Assembly: GCA_012270555.1 (NCBI GenBank)
Contig: JAAXIC010000020.1
Span: 1 to 37,535, forward strand
Length of the DNA: 37,535 nt
Origin: Chloroflexota bacterium
Lineage (GTDB): Bacteria; Chloroflexota; UBA11872; VXOZ01
Direction of reading: 5' to 3'
Position numbers and translations under genes: made by a program. Position 1 is the stretch's first letter; every line of letters begins with the position of its first letter. The notes under the pieces are model-generated. The model was not told the DNA's origin and searched no databases. It saw only the letters and a list, made by a program, of their open reading frames with translations. This document shows, piece by piece, positions 17,102-24,749 of the stretch.

Positions 17102-17165
17102 TGCACGTCGAGCGTTGCGAAGGCACCCTCGACTTTAGCTCGCGGCCGTAGTGGGCATGTAGCCC

Positions 17166-17501
17166 TTATTCGCTGGTGCGGATCACCAGATACGTTATCG
17201 GCGACTCGCCATTGTTGCGCAGACCGTGGCGCGTGCCTTCCGGCGCAAAGAGCGCGGCCATCGCCTCCATGGGGTGCTCTTCTTCACCCAGTGTTGCCAT
17301 GCCGCTGCCGGCGATCAGAAACATGATCTCTTCGCCCTCATGCTCGTGGGGTTCGTGGGCCGCCTCACCCGGATTGATCGAGGAAAGATGGAGTTGCAGC
17401 ACTTCGGCGCCGGTCTGCTCGCCCACGAACGGCAATGAGAAGCCCCGTTCATGAACGCGCTTGCGTGCTTCATTCCACGAAATAACTACCGGTTGTTTCA
17501 T
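17166..17501 (-). CDS. Small cupin-domain protein
   Basis: A single-domain cupin of 111 residues. The metal-binding motif 1 reads EPHEHEGEEIMFLIAG (His, His, Glu), and motif 2 ends PEGTRHGLRN (His). Such proteins may be small dioxygenases, isomerases or sugar-binding sensors; this one cannot be assigned. ATG at 17501 is preferred over 17531 because GAGAGGA lies eight bases before it. It follows the Gfo/Idh gene on the same strand at a distance of 83 bases, so the two may form an operon, which suggests a role in the same carbohydrate pathway. Confidence 0.85.
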   Translation of the reverse strand: MKQPVVISWNEARKRVHERGFSLPFVGEQTGAEVLQLHLSSINPGEAAHEPHEHEGEEIMFLIAGSGMATLGEEEHPMEAMAALFAPEGTRHGLRNNGESPITYLVIRTSE

Positions 17502-17584
17502 TGTGCAATCCTCTCGCGTACTTAGGTTCATGTACCGGCAATGGTCTTATTTGTCGCTTGTCATCCAAGAGACTGGAAACCGGC

Positions 17585-18775
17585 TCAGTTGCGATAGAAG
17601 AACGTGTCCACAAGCCGGTCTACGTCCGTGGGCCCGCAACCATATTTTTCCATGAAACTCTCATGAATGCGCTCTTCGTGTTGGGTAGGCTGCTGCAGAG
17701 GCAGGGAGATAGTCGTGCGGTCCTTCTCCCCAGATTCTAGCATCGCGATGTCCATCTCCTGATCGAGCCGCGCGGCCGGCGCGCCGTAGGCCGGCTCGGC
17801 ATTTTCGCGCACTGCCGTAGCAATGCTGAGCAATTCGTCGGCCACTTGCACTTGATCCTCGGTCAAAGGATAACGGCTAAAGGGGTTTTCCCAGGTTACG
17901 ATCCGATCGGAAAGGGGCACTTCAAGACGCTCGAGAATCTCTATCCCGTTTCTCTCGCTCGTCACCCGCTGTGGCAGCACCGGCGTACTCTGCGCGCCGG
18001 ACTGCAGGGCGTCAGCGGCAACAGCGTGGACTTCATCGCCCACAATTGCCCCGTGCGTACCGTCAATCTGCGAGAAGCGAAACGCGCCGCGACCCAGTGC
18101 CCGCGCATGGATGACATTGGAATAGGCGGACAGCGCTGCCACGCCGTTGGCAAATTCAATGATGCCAATCGAGAGCCGTTCGTCTGCATGGTGCCGCAGC
18201 CTGAAGTCGACAATGGGAACGACCGGGCTGGTATGCGATATGCCCATGATGCCCGTGGGCTCGGCCCCCGCCCAGAGGCGCAGAATGCTCATACCGTGGA
18301 AACCGCCCTCTTCGAAGATGCGATAGATGCGGCTGACTGCGCCGATAGCACCAGAGTCGATGACCGCTTGCCGCAGGCGCATGAGCGGTTGACGGTGATA
18401 GTTCTCTGCCACCTCAAGCTTGACGCCGTTCTGCCGCGCGGTCTCAATCATGAGATCGGCCAAGGGCAGGGTGACGGCGATCGGTGTCTCGACGATCTGG
18501 TGGACGCCATGAGACGAGAAGAAACAGCTCAGGGCGTGATGCGCGTCTCCGGGCACAACGATGTCGGCAATGTCGAGCGTTTCGCTCTTGATGAGGTCGC
18601 GCGCGGACGTGTACGCCTTGCAACCATAGCGGGCCGCCACCTCTTGCGCCCGTTCCTCCTTGGCGTCGCATACCGCCACAAAGTTGAATACATCGTCCAG
18701 GGCGCCAATAACCGGAGCGTGAGCGCCTCCGCCCCGCCGTCCCGCGCCGATCAATGCGATATTGAGACGTCCCAT
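17585..18775 (-). CDS. Gfo/Idh/MocA-family oxidoreductase
   Basis: A 396-residue relative of the two earlier dehydrogenases. The nucleotide loop is IALIGAGRRGG near the N-terminus. The EKP motif is replaced by ETPIAV, so the usual catalytic Lys is absent at that place. EVAENYHRQPLMRLRQ follows as in many family members of uncertain activity. GGFHGMSILRLW and the long C-terminal part match the larger subgroup. ATG at 18775 has AAGG eight bases upstream; an in-frame extension to 18871 looks untranslated. With its Lys missing, it may bind substrate but not reduce it, or use another residue. Confidence 0.85.
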   Translation of the reverse strand: MGRLNIALIGAGRRGGGAHAPVIGALDDVFNFVAVCDAKEERAQEVAARYGCKAYTSARDLIKSETLDIADIVVPGDAHHALSCFFSSHGVHQIVETPIAVTLPLADLMIETARQNGVKLEVAENYHRQPLMRLRQAVIDSGAIGAVSRIYRIFEEGGFHGMSILRLWAGAEPTGIMGISHTSPVVPIVDFRLRHHADERLSIGIIEFANGVAALSAYSNVIHARALGRGAFRFSQIDGTHGAIVGDEVHAVAADALQSGAQSTPVLPQRVTSERNGIEILERLEVPLSDRIVTWENPFSRYPLTEDQVQVADELLSIATAVRENAEPAYGAPAARLDQEMDIAMLESGEKDRTTISLPLQQPTQHEERIHESFMEKYGCGPTDVDRLVDTFFYRN

Positions 18776-18927
18776 GGTTGCAACCTTCCCTTCTTCATTA
18801 TCGAGAAGCTTTATAGTATCCCGTCCGGCATCGTTGCCACGCCACTTACCGCCGTATGTGCCCGCAGCCACGCTACCGCCATTCTATGGTACGCTGGCAC
18901 GTGCTGAAAAGGACATAGGAGCGATTC

Positions 18928-19965
18928 ATGCCTGAACCCTTGCAGATCGAGGTGACGCGCGGGGAGCTTGTGGAAAGCGTGCACCGCGCCCACGCCGCGG
19001 TCGTGGATGCAACCGGAAGCGTCCTCTACGCCGCCGGCGACCCGGAGCGGGTCACGTTCTTGCGTTCCTCCGCGAAACCAATCCAAGCGCTCGCAATGGC
19101 TGAGAGCGGCGCCGCGGAGCGCTTTGGATTTACCGACCGCGAGCTTGCGGTCATGTGCGCGTCCCACTTTGGCGAACCGTTTCACGTCGCCGCCGTGCAG
19201 AGCATTTTGCAGAAGATCGGCTTAGATGAAGGAGCGCTGGCGTGCGGCATCCATGCGCCGACACACGCGCCGAGCGCGGAGGCGCTCATCCGCGCCGGTG
19301 AGCCGCCGCGTAAGATTCACAATAACTGTTCCGGCAAGCATGCCAGCATGCTGACACTCTGCCGGCACGCCGGGTGGCAGACGGAGGGATACACCGCGCC
19401 GGATCATCCGGTGCAGGTGCGCCTGCGCCAGGTGTTGGCGGAAATGGCCGGCGTAGCGCCGGAAGACGTGTACGTGGCGGTTGACGGCTGCAACGCGCCG
19501 GTCTTTGCCATTCCCCTCCGGCACATTGCGCGCGCTTTCGCCGTGCTGGCGCAGCCGGCTGCCGTCTCGCCGGGCCGGAACGCCGCTATCCAGCGCATTT
19601 CACGGGCGATGCGCGCGCATCCGGCAATGGTGTCCGGCACCAACGGCTTCACGACAAACCTCATGGACATAGCGGGCGATAACGTTGTATCCAAGAGCGG
19701 CGCGGAAGGGCTCTTCTGCGCCGGCGCGCTCTCCCAGGGCTGGGGCATCGCCATCAAGATGGAAGACGGCAGTGCGCGGGGGCATCCAATCCTCGTGCCG
19801 GAACTGCTGGCCGCGCTCCGCGTGATTAGTTCCGAGCAGAGCGAACGGCTCCGGGAGTTGCATGCTCCGGGGGTCCTCAATACGGCGGGGGTCACGGTGG
19901 GAGCAATGCGGCCGCGCTTTAGCCCAACGGCTGAAATACTGTCCAGAGAAGCAGCGCCGCAGTAA
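18928..19965 (+). CDS. ReAV-type (class 3) L-asparaginase
   Basis: A 345-residue member of the asparaginase II family typified by Rhizobium etli ReAV. It would hydrolyse asparagine to aspartate and ammonia in the cytoplasm. The two Ser-Lys features are visible: SSAKP at 47-51 and a later VSKSGAEG lysine. The zinc-site residues expected from ReAV (Cys135, Lys138, Asp187, Cys189) are present here as C134 and K137 in NNCSGKH and D186 and C188 in VDGCNAP. AGGAGC lies six bases before the ATG. The last 47 bases overlap the end of the opposite-strand membrane protein gene. Confidence 0.9.
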   Translation: MPEPLQIEVTRGELVESVHRAHAAVVDATGSVLYAAGDPERVTFLRSSAKPIQALAMAESGAAERFGFTDRELAVMCASHFGEPFHVAAVQSILQKIGLDEGALACGIHAPTHAPSAEALIRAGEPPRKIHNNCSGKHASMLTLCRHAGWQTEGYTAPDHPVQVRLRQVLAEMAGVAPEDVYVAVDGCNAPVFAIPLRHIARAFAVLAQPAAVSPGRNAAIQRISRAMRAHPAMVSGTNGFTTNLMDIAGDNVVSKSGAEGLFCAGALSQGWGIAIKMEDGSARGHPILVPELLAALRVISSEQSERLRELHAPGVLNTAGVTVGAMRPRFSPTAEILSREAAPQ

Positions 19966-20674
19966 TGGCGCCGACCGCTCCGTACTCGAAAACCACCGCG
20001 ATGCCGAACTTCTTCGCGTGGTGCGCGCGTGCAAATCCATGCACCACGTGGACGTGCAGCAGGAGCGCGAGCGCCTCCTGGAATGTCGACAGGGGCCAGT
20101 AGTTGAGCGCCCACGCGATCTCGCCTACGATTACGGCGCTCACCAAGCTGTAGGTTTGGATTGCGGCGCGGGGCAGGCCCTCGCGGAACAGTATGGATAT
20201 ACTCGCGGCGTGCGCGGCGGTGGCGGCAAGGGCTGCATGCAGGACGATATTCAAGTCCCACGTATCGAGTGTGGCCAGGAGCATATAGAGCGCGATATAG
20301 ACGATTGCTTGGTTGGGCCATGTGCGTGAACGCGGGACGCTGCCGAAGCGGTTTTGGTGATAATCCACAATCGCCAAGAGAAACAGAACGCCGAAGAGGG
20401 CGCTGCCAATGAGCGTCGCGCGTTCGTCGGGGATGGTTCCCCAAAAGAGCGCGCTCGCCAGGGTGAGCAGGAGCGGCGCTACCATCCACGCGGAATCTTC
20501 ACGCCGGGCGCCAACGATTTGCCGCGAAGCCGCTGCCACGACACCGAGCAGAACAACCACGGCGACGGCCAAGAGCGGCATGGTTGCGCGCGACGTAAGC
20601 ACCACGCCGACCGTGGCAATCGCGCTCAGCACAATGAGGCGGTCGAACTGTAGTCGCTGATACCAGTCTTGCAC
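19919..20674 (-). CDS. Integral membrane protein of unknown function
   Basis: I do not recognise this 251-residue protein. It has about seven or eight hydrophobic segments, such as PLLAVAVVVLLGVVAA and GVLFLLAIVDY, with short charged loops (VGARREDS, HQNRFGSVPRSRTWP). A His-rich loop (HVHVVHGFARAHHAKK) near residues 207-222 is notable. The start is GTG with no good ribosome-binding site, so the true start could be further in. It ends inside the asparaginase gene, convergently. Composition is like that of neighbouring membrane genes, and the reading frame is long and clean, so I believe it is real. Confidence 0.7.
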   Translation of the reverse strand: MQDWYQRLQFDRLIVLSAIATVGVVLTSRATMPLLAVAVVVLLGVVAAASRQIVGARREDSAWMVAPLLLTLASALFWGTIPDERATLIGSALFGVLFLLAIVDYHQNRFGSVPRSRTWPNQAIVYIALYMLLATLDTWDLNIVLHAALAATAAHAASISILFREGLPRAAIQTYSLVSAVIVGEIAWALNYWPLSTFQEALALLLHVHVVHGFARAHHAKKFGIAVVFEYGAVGAITAALLLWTVFQPLG

Positions 20675-20733
20675 GATAGGTGTCTACTCCCTAGGGAGAC
20701 CTTTGCATAACTAGGTCCCGAGGGCAAGGAGTT

Positions 20734-20841
20734 ACACCCTCTCCTTGGGGAGAGCCCGGGCAGTGGCCAAGCAGCCCCCCTCTCCCTGGAGAGAACCCGG
20801 GCAGTGGCTAAGTAGACACCCTCTCCCTGGGGAGAGGGGGG
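20734..20841. repeat. 41-nt tandem repeat, 2.6 copies
   Basis: Units start at 20734, 20775 and 20816. Each begins with a CCCTCTCC/GGAGAG stem, and the first two continue with CCCGGGCAGTGGC and AAG(C/T)AG. The third is cut after the stem. GGAGACCTTTGCATAAC at 20695-20711 precedes the array and is the left end of family C. The spacer 20675-20999 otherwise holds only the tRNA promoter. Confidence 0.85.
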
Positions 20842-20925
20842 AATCAGCGCCGATCCGGCCCCAATCTGACTGCTTGGCAGAAGTACGCAAAGGCTTCCTA
20901 GAGGCAGGATAGCACGTTTTCGCTT

Positions 20926-20954
20926 TTGACACGCTGCCCTCCCAAGACTATACT
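20926..20954 (+). promoter_or_regulatory. Strong promoter of tRNA-Cys
   Basis: TTGACA (20926-20931) and TATACT (20949-20954) are separated by exactly 17 bases. The predicted transcript starts near 20961 and has a leader of about 39 bases. That leader contains a GGAGG...CCTCC hairpin at about 20971-20987, directly before the tRNA. Confidence 0.9.
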
Positions 20955-20999
20955 TTAGGTATCGAGATTTGGAGGAGAACACCTCCTCGATCCAGAAAC

Positions 21000-21074
21000 G
21001 GCGACGTAGCCAAGTGGTAAGGCGAGGGTCTGCAAAACCCTTATACAGCGGTTCGATTCCGCTCGTCGCCTCCA
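21000..21074 (+). tRNA. tRNA-Cys (anticodon GCA)
   Basis: The acceptor arm GGCGACG (21000-21006) pairs with CGTCGCC (21064-21070). The anticodon stem AGGGT/ACCCT encloses the loop CTGCAAA, giving anticodon GCA. The T-loop is GTTCGATTC. The discriminator base is T, as in Cys tRNAs, and CCA is encoded at 21072-21074. Confidence 0.97.
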
Positions 21075-21114
21075 GAGGCCGCGCCGTTGCATGAACCGTG
21101 CGAAGTGTGCCTCT

Positions 21115-21145
21115 AAAAGCGCCTCGGCAGGCGCTTTTCGTTTTA
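21115..21145 (+). terminator. Rho-independent terminator after tRNA-Cys
   Basis: AAAAGCGCC (21115-21123) pairs with GGCGCTTTT (21130-21138) around a six-base loop, followed by CGTTTT. It lies 41 bases after the tRNA. Confidence 0.88.
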
Positions 21146-21159
21146 AGTATGCAGATATT

Positions 21160-21222
21160 TGCATAACCCGAGCCCGCTGGCCAAAAGCTCCCTCTTCTCG
21201 GGGAGAGGGCCGGGGTGAGGGG
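21160..21222 (+). repeat. Family C repeat
   Basis: TTTGCATAACCCGAGCCCGC at the left is followed by a CTCCCTCTTCTCGGGGAGAG stem-loop and a GGGGTGAGGGG tail, the same order as at 28015-28088. It follows the tRNA terminator. Confidence 0.75.
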
Positions 21223-21321
21223 AAAACGCTGCCGATCGGCCCATTCCTAGCCATTTAGCCTGACCTAACGCAGTAGTCACCTTAGGTGGCAGACAACAGC
21301 GCTGCACATGTGCCCGCACGT

Positions 21322-22110
21322 CTATACGAGGAAGGAGCGGAGCACGTGTTGGAGCGCAAGCTGCTGTTGGCGAATGCGGTCGGTCAGGGGCTGCCGGCCC
21401 GGCGTCTCAAATCCCACTACGCGTCGAATGACGCCATGCCGCAGGAGCGTTGGCTCCAGAGCGCCGGAGCGGCTGGCGCGCACGGAGCCGGGGTTGGATA
21501 CGACCAGGCCGCTGCGGTTGTAGTTCCCGTCCACGTGGTTGCTCCCGCACACGGCATAGCCCTGAGACTCGATGGCATCCAGCAGCGCAACGTCGTCAGC
21601 GACGATCCGCGCAAAGAGCGCGCGCTCCCGTACGCCGCTTTCGTACATGTAGAAGCACGATGAGGTCACGTCTTCATGCATTGAGACGAGCAGTTCCGCC
21701 CGGTGCTGCAGGAGGAAGTCCAGGACGATTGTATTCTCGGGCTGGGCCGTGGGCCGCTCGAAGTGGCGGTTGAGGTCTACGACGCCGTTGCCGCGAATGC
21801 CGCGCGCAAATCCGAAGGGATTGATGAGTGGCAGAAAGAGCAAGCGCATGTTCTCGATGAAGGCGTGGCTTGCCGCCGTTTCCCAAAACTCCAGCAGGGC
21901 GAGAGGGCCGGCGATCTCGTCGCCATGCGTGCCCGCGAGAATTATGGCGCTGCGAGGACCCTCCCCTACCGCTACCGCGAGAATGGGAAAGCGGAGGCCG
22001 AAGCGCTCCACCGCGCCGATCTCACGCAGTCTAAATTGGGGGAAGCGGTCGGCAAGCGACTGGTAGCGGCGCACAAGTTCCCAAACGCGGTCGGGATCGC
22101 GGCGAGGCAT
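21322..22110 (-). CDS. M14-like/AstE-type zinc hydrolase
   Basis: A 262-residue protein with the zinc-carboxypeptidase-like fold of the succinylglutamate desuccinylase/aspartoacylase group. The first zinc motif is GTHGDEIAGP (HxxE), the second is SMHED (His), and DLNRHF between them matches the Asn-Arg substrate-binding pair of M14 peptidases. The catalytic Glu is likely in VGFETPGRQP near the C-terminus. It could cleave an amide from a small acyl amino acid or peptide. It starts four bases after recR ends on the same strand, so it is cotranscribed; the connection with recombination is probably only positional. Confidence 0.85.
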   Translation of the reverse strand: MPRRDPDRVWELVRRYQSLADRFPQFRLREIGAVERFGLRFPILAVAVGEGPRSAIILAGTHGDEIAGPLALLEFWETAASHAFIENMRLLFLPLINPFGFARGIRGNGVVDLNRHFERPTAQPENTIVLDFLLQHRAELLVSMHEDVTSSCFYMYESGVRERALFARIVADDVALLDAIESQGYAVCGSNHVDGNYNRSGLVVSNPGSVRASRSGALEPTLLRHGVIRRVVGFETPGRQPLTDRIRQQQLALQHVLRSFLV

Positions 22111-22113
22111 CGT

Positions 22114-22722
22114 CTAAGCGCTGTCCTGGCGGCCTTGCAAGGCGCTCGCGATGGTGCTTTCGTCGGCGTATTCGAGGTCTGCGCCGGTGGGCAAGCCGCG
22201 CGCGAGGCGCGTGATGCGGGAGGCGTGCGTGGCAGCCACCTGCGCCACGTAACTCGCCGTCGTATCGCCCTCGTGGTCGGCGTCCATCGCGAGGATCAAC
22301 TCCGCGACAGGATGCGCCTGCAGCCGTTCCACCAGTTCGGCAATCTTCACGTCTTCCACGTTGCGGCCTTCCAGCGGCGAGAGCGACCCGTGCAGGACGT
22401 GATAGAGACCCGCATAGAGACCGGTGCGCTCGATGGCCAGCAGATCGAGCGGCTCCTCGACGACGCAGATGCGGTCTTGGTCGCGGTCCGGGTCCTGGCA
22501 GATGGGACAGGGATCGTTTTCGCTTAGGTTGAAGCAGCGCGAGCACCACACCGTCTGGTCGCGCAGATTTACGAGAGCCGTCGAGAGGTTGCGGGCAAGG
22601 TCCGGTGAGGAGCGGAGCAGATAGAATGCGAGTCGTTGCGCCGTACGCGGGCCGATGCCGGGCAGCCGGGATAGCTCCTCGATGAGCCGCGCTACCGGTG
22701 CGGGCAGGCTCATCCGTGCCAT
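22114..22722 (-). CDS. recR: Recombination protein RecR
   Basis: RecR works with RecO and RecF to load RecA on single-stranded gaps. The 202-residue protein has the N-terminal helix-hairpin-helix LSRLPGIGPRTAQR, the Cys4 zinc site C60, C63, C72 and C75, and the Toprim domain (ICVVEEPLDLLAIERTG to MDADHEGDTTASY). The C-terminal RLARGLPTGADLEYADE is diagnostic. AAGGAG lies ten bases before the ATG. In many bacteria recR directly follows ybaB; here a 200-base spacer with a family C repeat lies between them. Confidence 0.97.
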   Translation of the reverse strand: MARMSLPAPVARLIEELSRLPGIGPRTAQRLAFYLLRSSPDLARNLSTALVNLRDQTVWCSRCFNLSENDPCPICQDPDRDQDRICVVEEPLDLLAIERTGLYAGLYHVLHGSLSPLEGRNVEDVKIAELVERLQAHPVAELILAMDADHEGDTTASYVAQVAATHASRITRLARGLPTGADLEYADESTIASALQGRQDSA

Positions 22723-22801
22723 CGCTATGCTGTCTCCTTGCGTGAGAAATTGTGAGGGTTCATGCCGTTTCTATTGGTATTGGGCTGGCCCAACGCAGTT
22801 T

Positions 22802-22876
22802 CCCCCTCACCCCGGCCCTCTCCCCAGGGAGAGGGAGTCTTCCCGCCTGCCGGCGTGGGTTGTGCAAAGGTTTCCT
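22802..22876 (-). repeat. Family C repeat, inverted copy
   Basis: On the minus strand it reads GAAACCTTTGCACAACCCAC, then a CTCCCTCTCCC/GGGGAGAGGG stem and GGGGTGAGGGGG. It separates ybaB from recR. Confidence 0.85.
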
Positions 22877-22922
22877 CGGGGAGAGGGTGAACCATCAGAG
22901 CAGAACCATGGTGAGAGGATGA

Positions 22923-23249
22923 CTAGGTCAGGCCGGGAATGTTCATGCCGCCCGTGACTGCCGAAAGGCGGCGGCCCGCAAGCTCCTGCGACTTTGCCAC
23001 GGCATCATTGACGGCGGCGACCAGCAAGTCTTGCAACATGGCTACGCCCTCCTCGTCCACCTCACCCTCCGGGGTCACGGTTGCCTCGAGGACGTCGGGG
23101 AGGATCTCGATAGCATGCACTTTCTGGTGGCCGGTCATCACGACCTTTACCGCTCCGCCGCCTGCCGTGCTCTCCACCGTCTCTCGTTCCAATTCTTCCT
23201 GAATCTTCGTCATCTTTTGCTGCATCTGCCGCAGCATCTTCATCGACAT
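22923..23249 (-). CDS. ybaB: YbaB/EbfC nucleoid-associated protein
   Basis: A 108-residue DNA-binding protein of the YbaB/EbfC family, which forms dimers with a tweezer shape. The N-terminal helix (MLRQMQQKMTKIQEELERE) and the central ESTAGGGAVKVVMTGHQKV and EILPDVL segments are typical. The Gly-rich C-terminus VTGGMNIPG is also conserved. No dnaX lies upstream; instead a divergent S1 gene begins 190 bases away. Confidence 0.95.
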   Translation of the reverse strand: MSMKMLRQMQQKMTKIQEELERETVESTAGGGAVKVVMTGHQKVHAIEILPDVLEATVTPEGEVDEEGVAMLQDLLVAAVNDAVAKSQELAGRRLSAVTGGMNIPGLT

Positions 23250-23328
23250 GCGCCGTTCTCCTCAGTAGTGGCTGTGTGTTCACAGCATACCAGATGGGCG
23301 AAAGGACGAATAGGCGCGGGCTCCGTTC

Positions 23329-23358
23329 TTTACTTTTCATTCTGACAATGCCTATAAT
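23329..23358 (+). promoter_or_regulatory. Probable promoter of the S1 gene
   Basis: TATAAT at 23353-23358 is preceded at 18 bases by TTTACT (23329-23334). It would give a leader of about 75 bases before the GTG at 23440. Confidence 0.5.
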
Positions 23359-23439
23359 GGTGCCAGACCACAGTGAATACGTGGGCTTTGATACGCTTTG
23401 CCTGACAAAGCAAATCGTGGAATAGAGTAGAGGTAACCA

Positions 23440-24648
23440 GTGTCAGAAACACCAACGACAGCAGACCCGATGACGATGGAGTCCCTGTTGGGCGAGATCG
23501 AGAATTCCATTCGCACCGTGCGGCGCGGCGACGTGGTTGAGGGCGTAGTGGTGCAGGCGGCCGCCGATGAGATCATGGTGGATATCGGTCTCAAGGCGGA
23601 AGGAATCGTATCGGGCAGGGAACTCGCGCGCATGGATGAAGCGCTCGACATGAGCGTTGGTGAAAAAGTGCTGGTCTACGTTGTAAATCCGGAAACTGCC
23701 GAGGGGCACGCGCTCCTTTCGATCCGACGCGCCATGGCGGAACGCGCCTGGCGGGAAATCGAAGAGCGCTACCACAACGGCGAAATCCTGGAAACCTCCG
23801 TCATTGATGCCAATAAGGGCGGCGTGATCGTTGACATTGGGTTGCGCGGCTTCGTGCCAAGCTCCCAACTCGTCTCTTTGGAGCGGCCGCCGAACCGGGA
23901 TGCGAGCGAAGAAGACCTCTTGGCCCGCCTCTCCGAACTCATCGGACGGGAACTTAAGCTGAAGATCATCGAGGTGGACCGTCGCCGCAATCGCTTGATT
24001 CTCTCCGAGCGTCTCGCGGAACGCGAGATGCGGGCGCAACAGCGCGAGCAGTTGCTCAAGGAGCTCGAAGTAGGCCAGACCCGCGAGGGCGTGGTGAGCA
24101 ACCTGTGCAGCTTTGGCGCGTTTGTAGACTTGGGCGGCGCCGACGGCTTGGTGCACATTTCTGAGATTTCCTGGAGCCGGGTTGAGGATCCAGGCGAGGT
24201 GCTCCACGTCGGCGAAAAGGTACAAGTGAGCGTCCTCAGCTTGGATCACGAGAGCAAGAAGATCGGCCTCTCGATCAAGCGCACCGAAAAAGACCCGTGG
24301 GAAGGCATCGAGGCGCGCTATCCGGTGGGTATAGAGGTGCCCGGCATTATAATCAAGATAGCTCCCTTTGGGGCCTTCGTGCGTGTCGAGGACGGCATCG
24401 AGGGACTGGCGCACAATTCGGAAATGTCTCTCGAGGGCCGCGACCTCTTGCAGGAAGGACATGAACTTACCTTCCGCGTGCTCAGCGCCGATCCCCAACG
24501 CCACCGCATGCGCCTGTCACCCATAGACTTGGAAGAGAGGTTGGGTCACCTGATGGCGCAGCCGGAGGGTGAAGAATTGGCGCCGAGCGAGGAGCCGGAG
24601 CAAGCCGTGGCTGCGCCTGAAACCGAGGCAGAGACTGGAAGCGACTAG
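23440..24648 (+). CDS. rpsA: Ribosomal protein S1-like, four S1 domains
   Basis: The 402-residue protein consists of four S1 RNA-binding (OB-fold) domains at about residues 30-97, 113-185, 212-281 and 298-367, then an acidic tail (about 368-402). VSNLCSFGAFVDLGGADGLVHISEIS and IIKIAPFGAFVRVEDGIEGLAH are the clearest repeats, in domains three and four. Proteobacterial S1 has six domains; four-domain forms occur in other phyla and may bind mRNA at the ribosome. GAGGT six bases before GTG supports the start. It is followed by the Clp genes at a distance of 101 bases. Confidence 0.92.
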   Translation: MSETPTTADPMTMESLLGEIENSIRTVRRGDVVEGVVVQAAADEIMVDIGLKAEGIVSGRELARMDEALDMSVGEKVLVYVVNPETAEGHALLSIRRAMAERAWREIEERYHNGEILETSVIDANKGGVIVDIGLRGFVPSSQLVSLERPPNRDASEEDLLARLSELIGRELKLKIIEVDRRRNRLILSERLAEREMRAQQREQLLKELEVGQTREGVVSNLCSFGAFVDLGGADGLVHISEISWSRVEDPGEVLHVGEKVQVSVLSLDHESKKIGLSIKRTEKDPWEGIEARYPVGIEVPGIIIKIAPFGAFVRVEDGIEGLAHNSEMSLEGRDLLQEGHELTFRVLSADPQRHRMRLSPIDLEERLGHLMAQPEGEELAPSEEPEQAVAAPETEAETGSD

Positions 24649-24749
24649 GCAGAGCTAGAGACATCGAGATACGGCTGGGATGCCGTTCTCGTGTGGGTGT
24701 TGGAGCGTCCAGAGAATAACCTGCGGCAATTGAGTCAGGGAGATGTTCC

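Noticed and set aside
16737-17165. Chromosome origin (oriC) next to rpmH
   Set aside because: Gene order suggested it, but there is no dnaA, no TTATCCACA-type boxes and no AT-rich unwinding region; the spacer is filled with repeats.
23443-24504. 353-residue minus-strand frame over the S1 gene
   Set aside because: The opposite strand encodes four S1 domains; this frame has no recognisable motif or ribosome-binding site.
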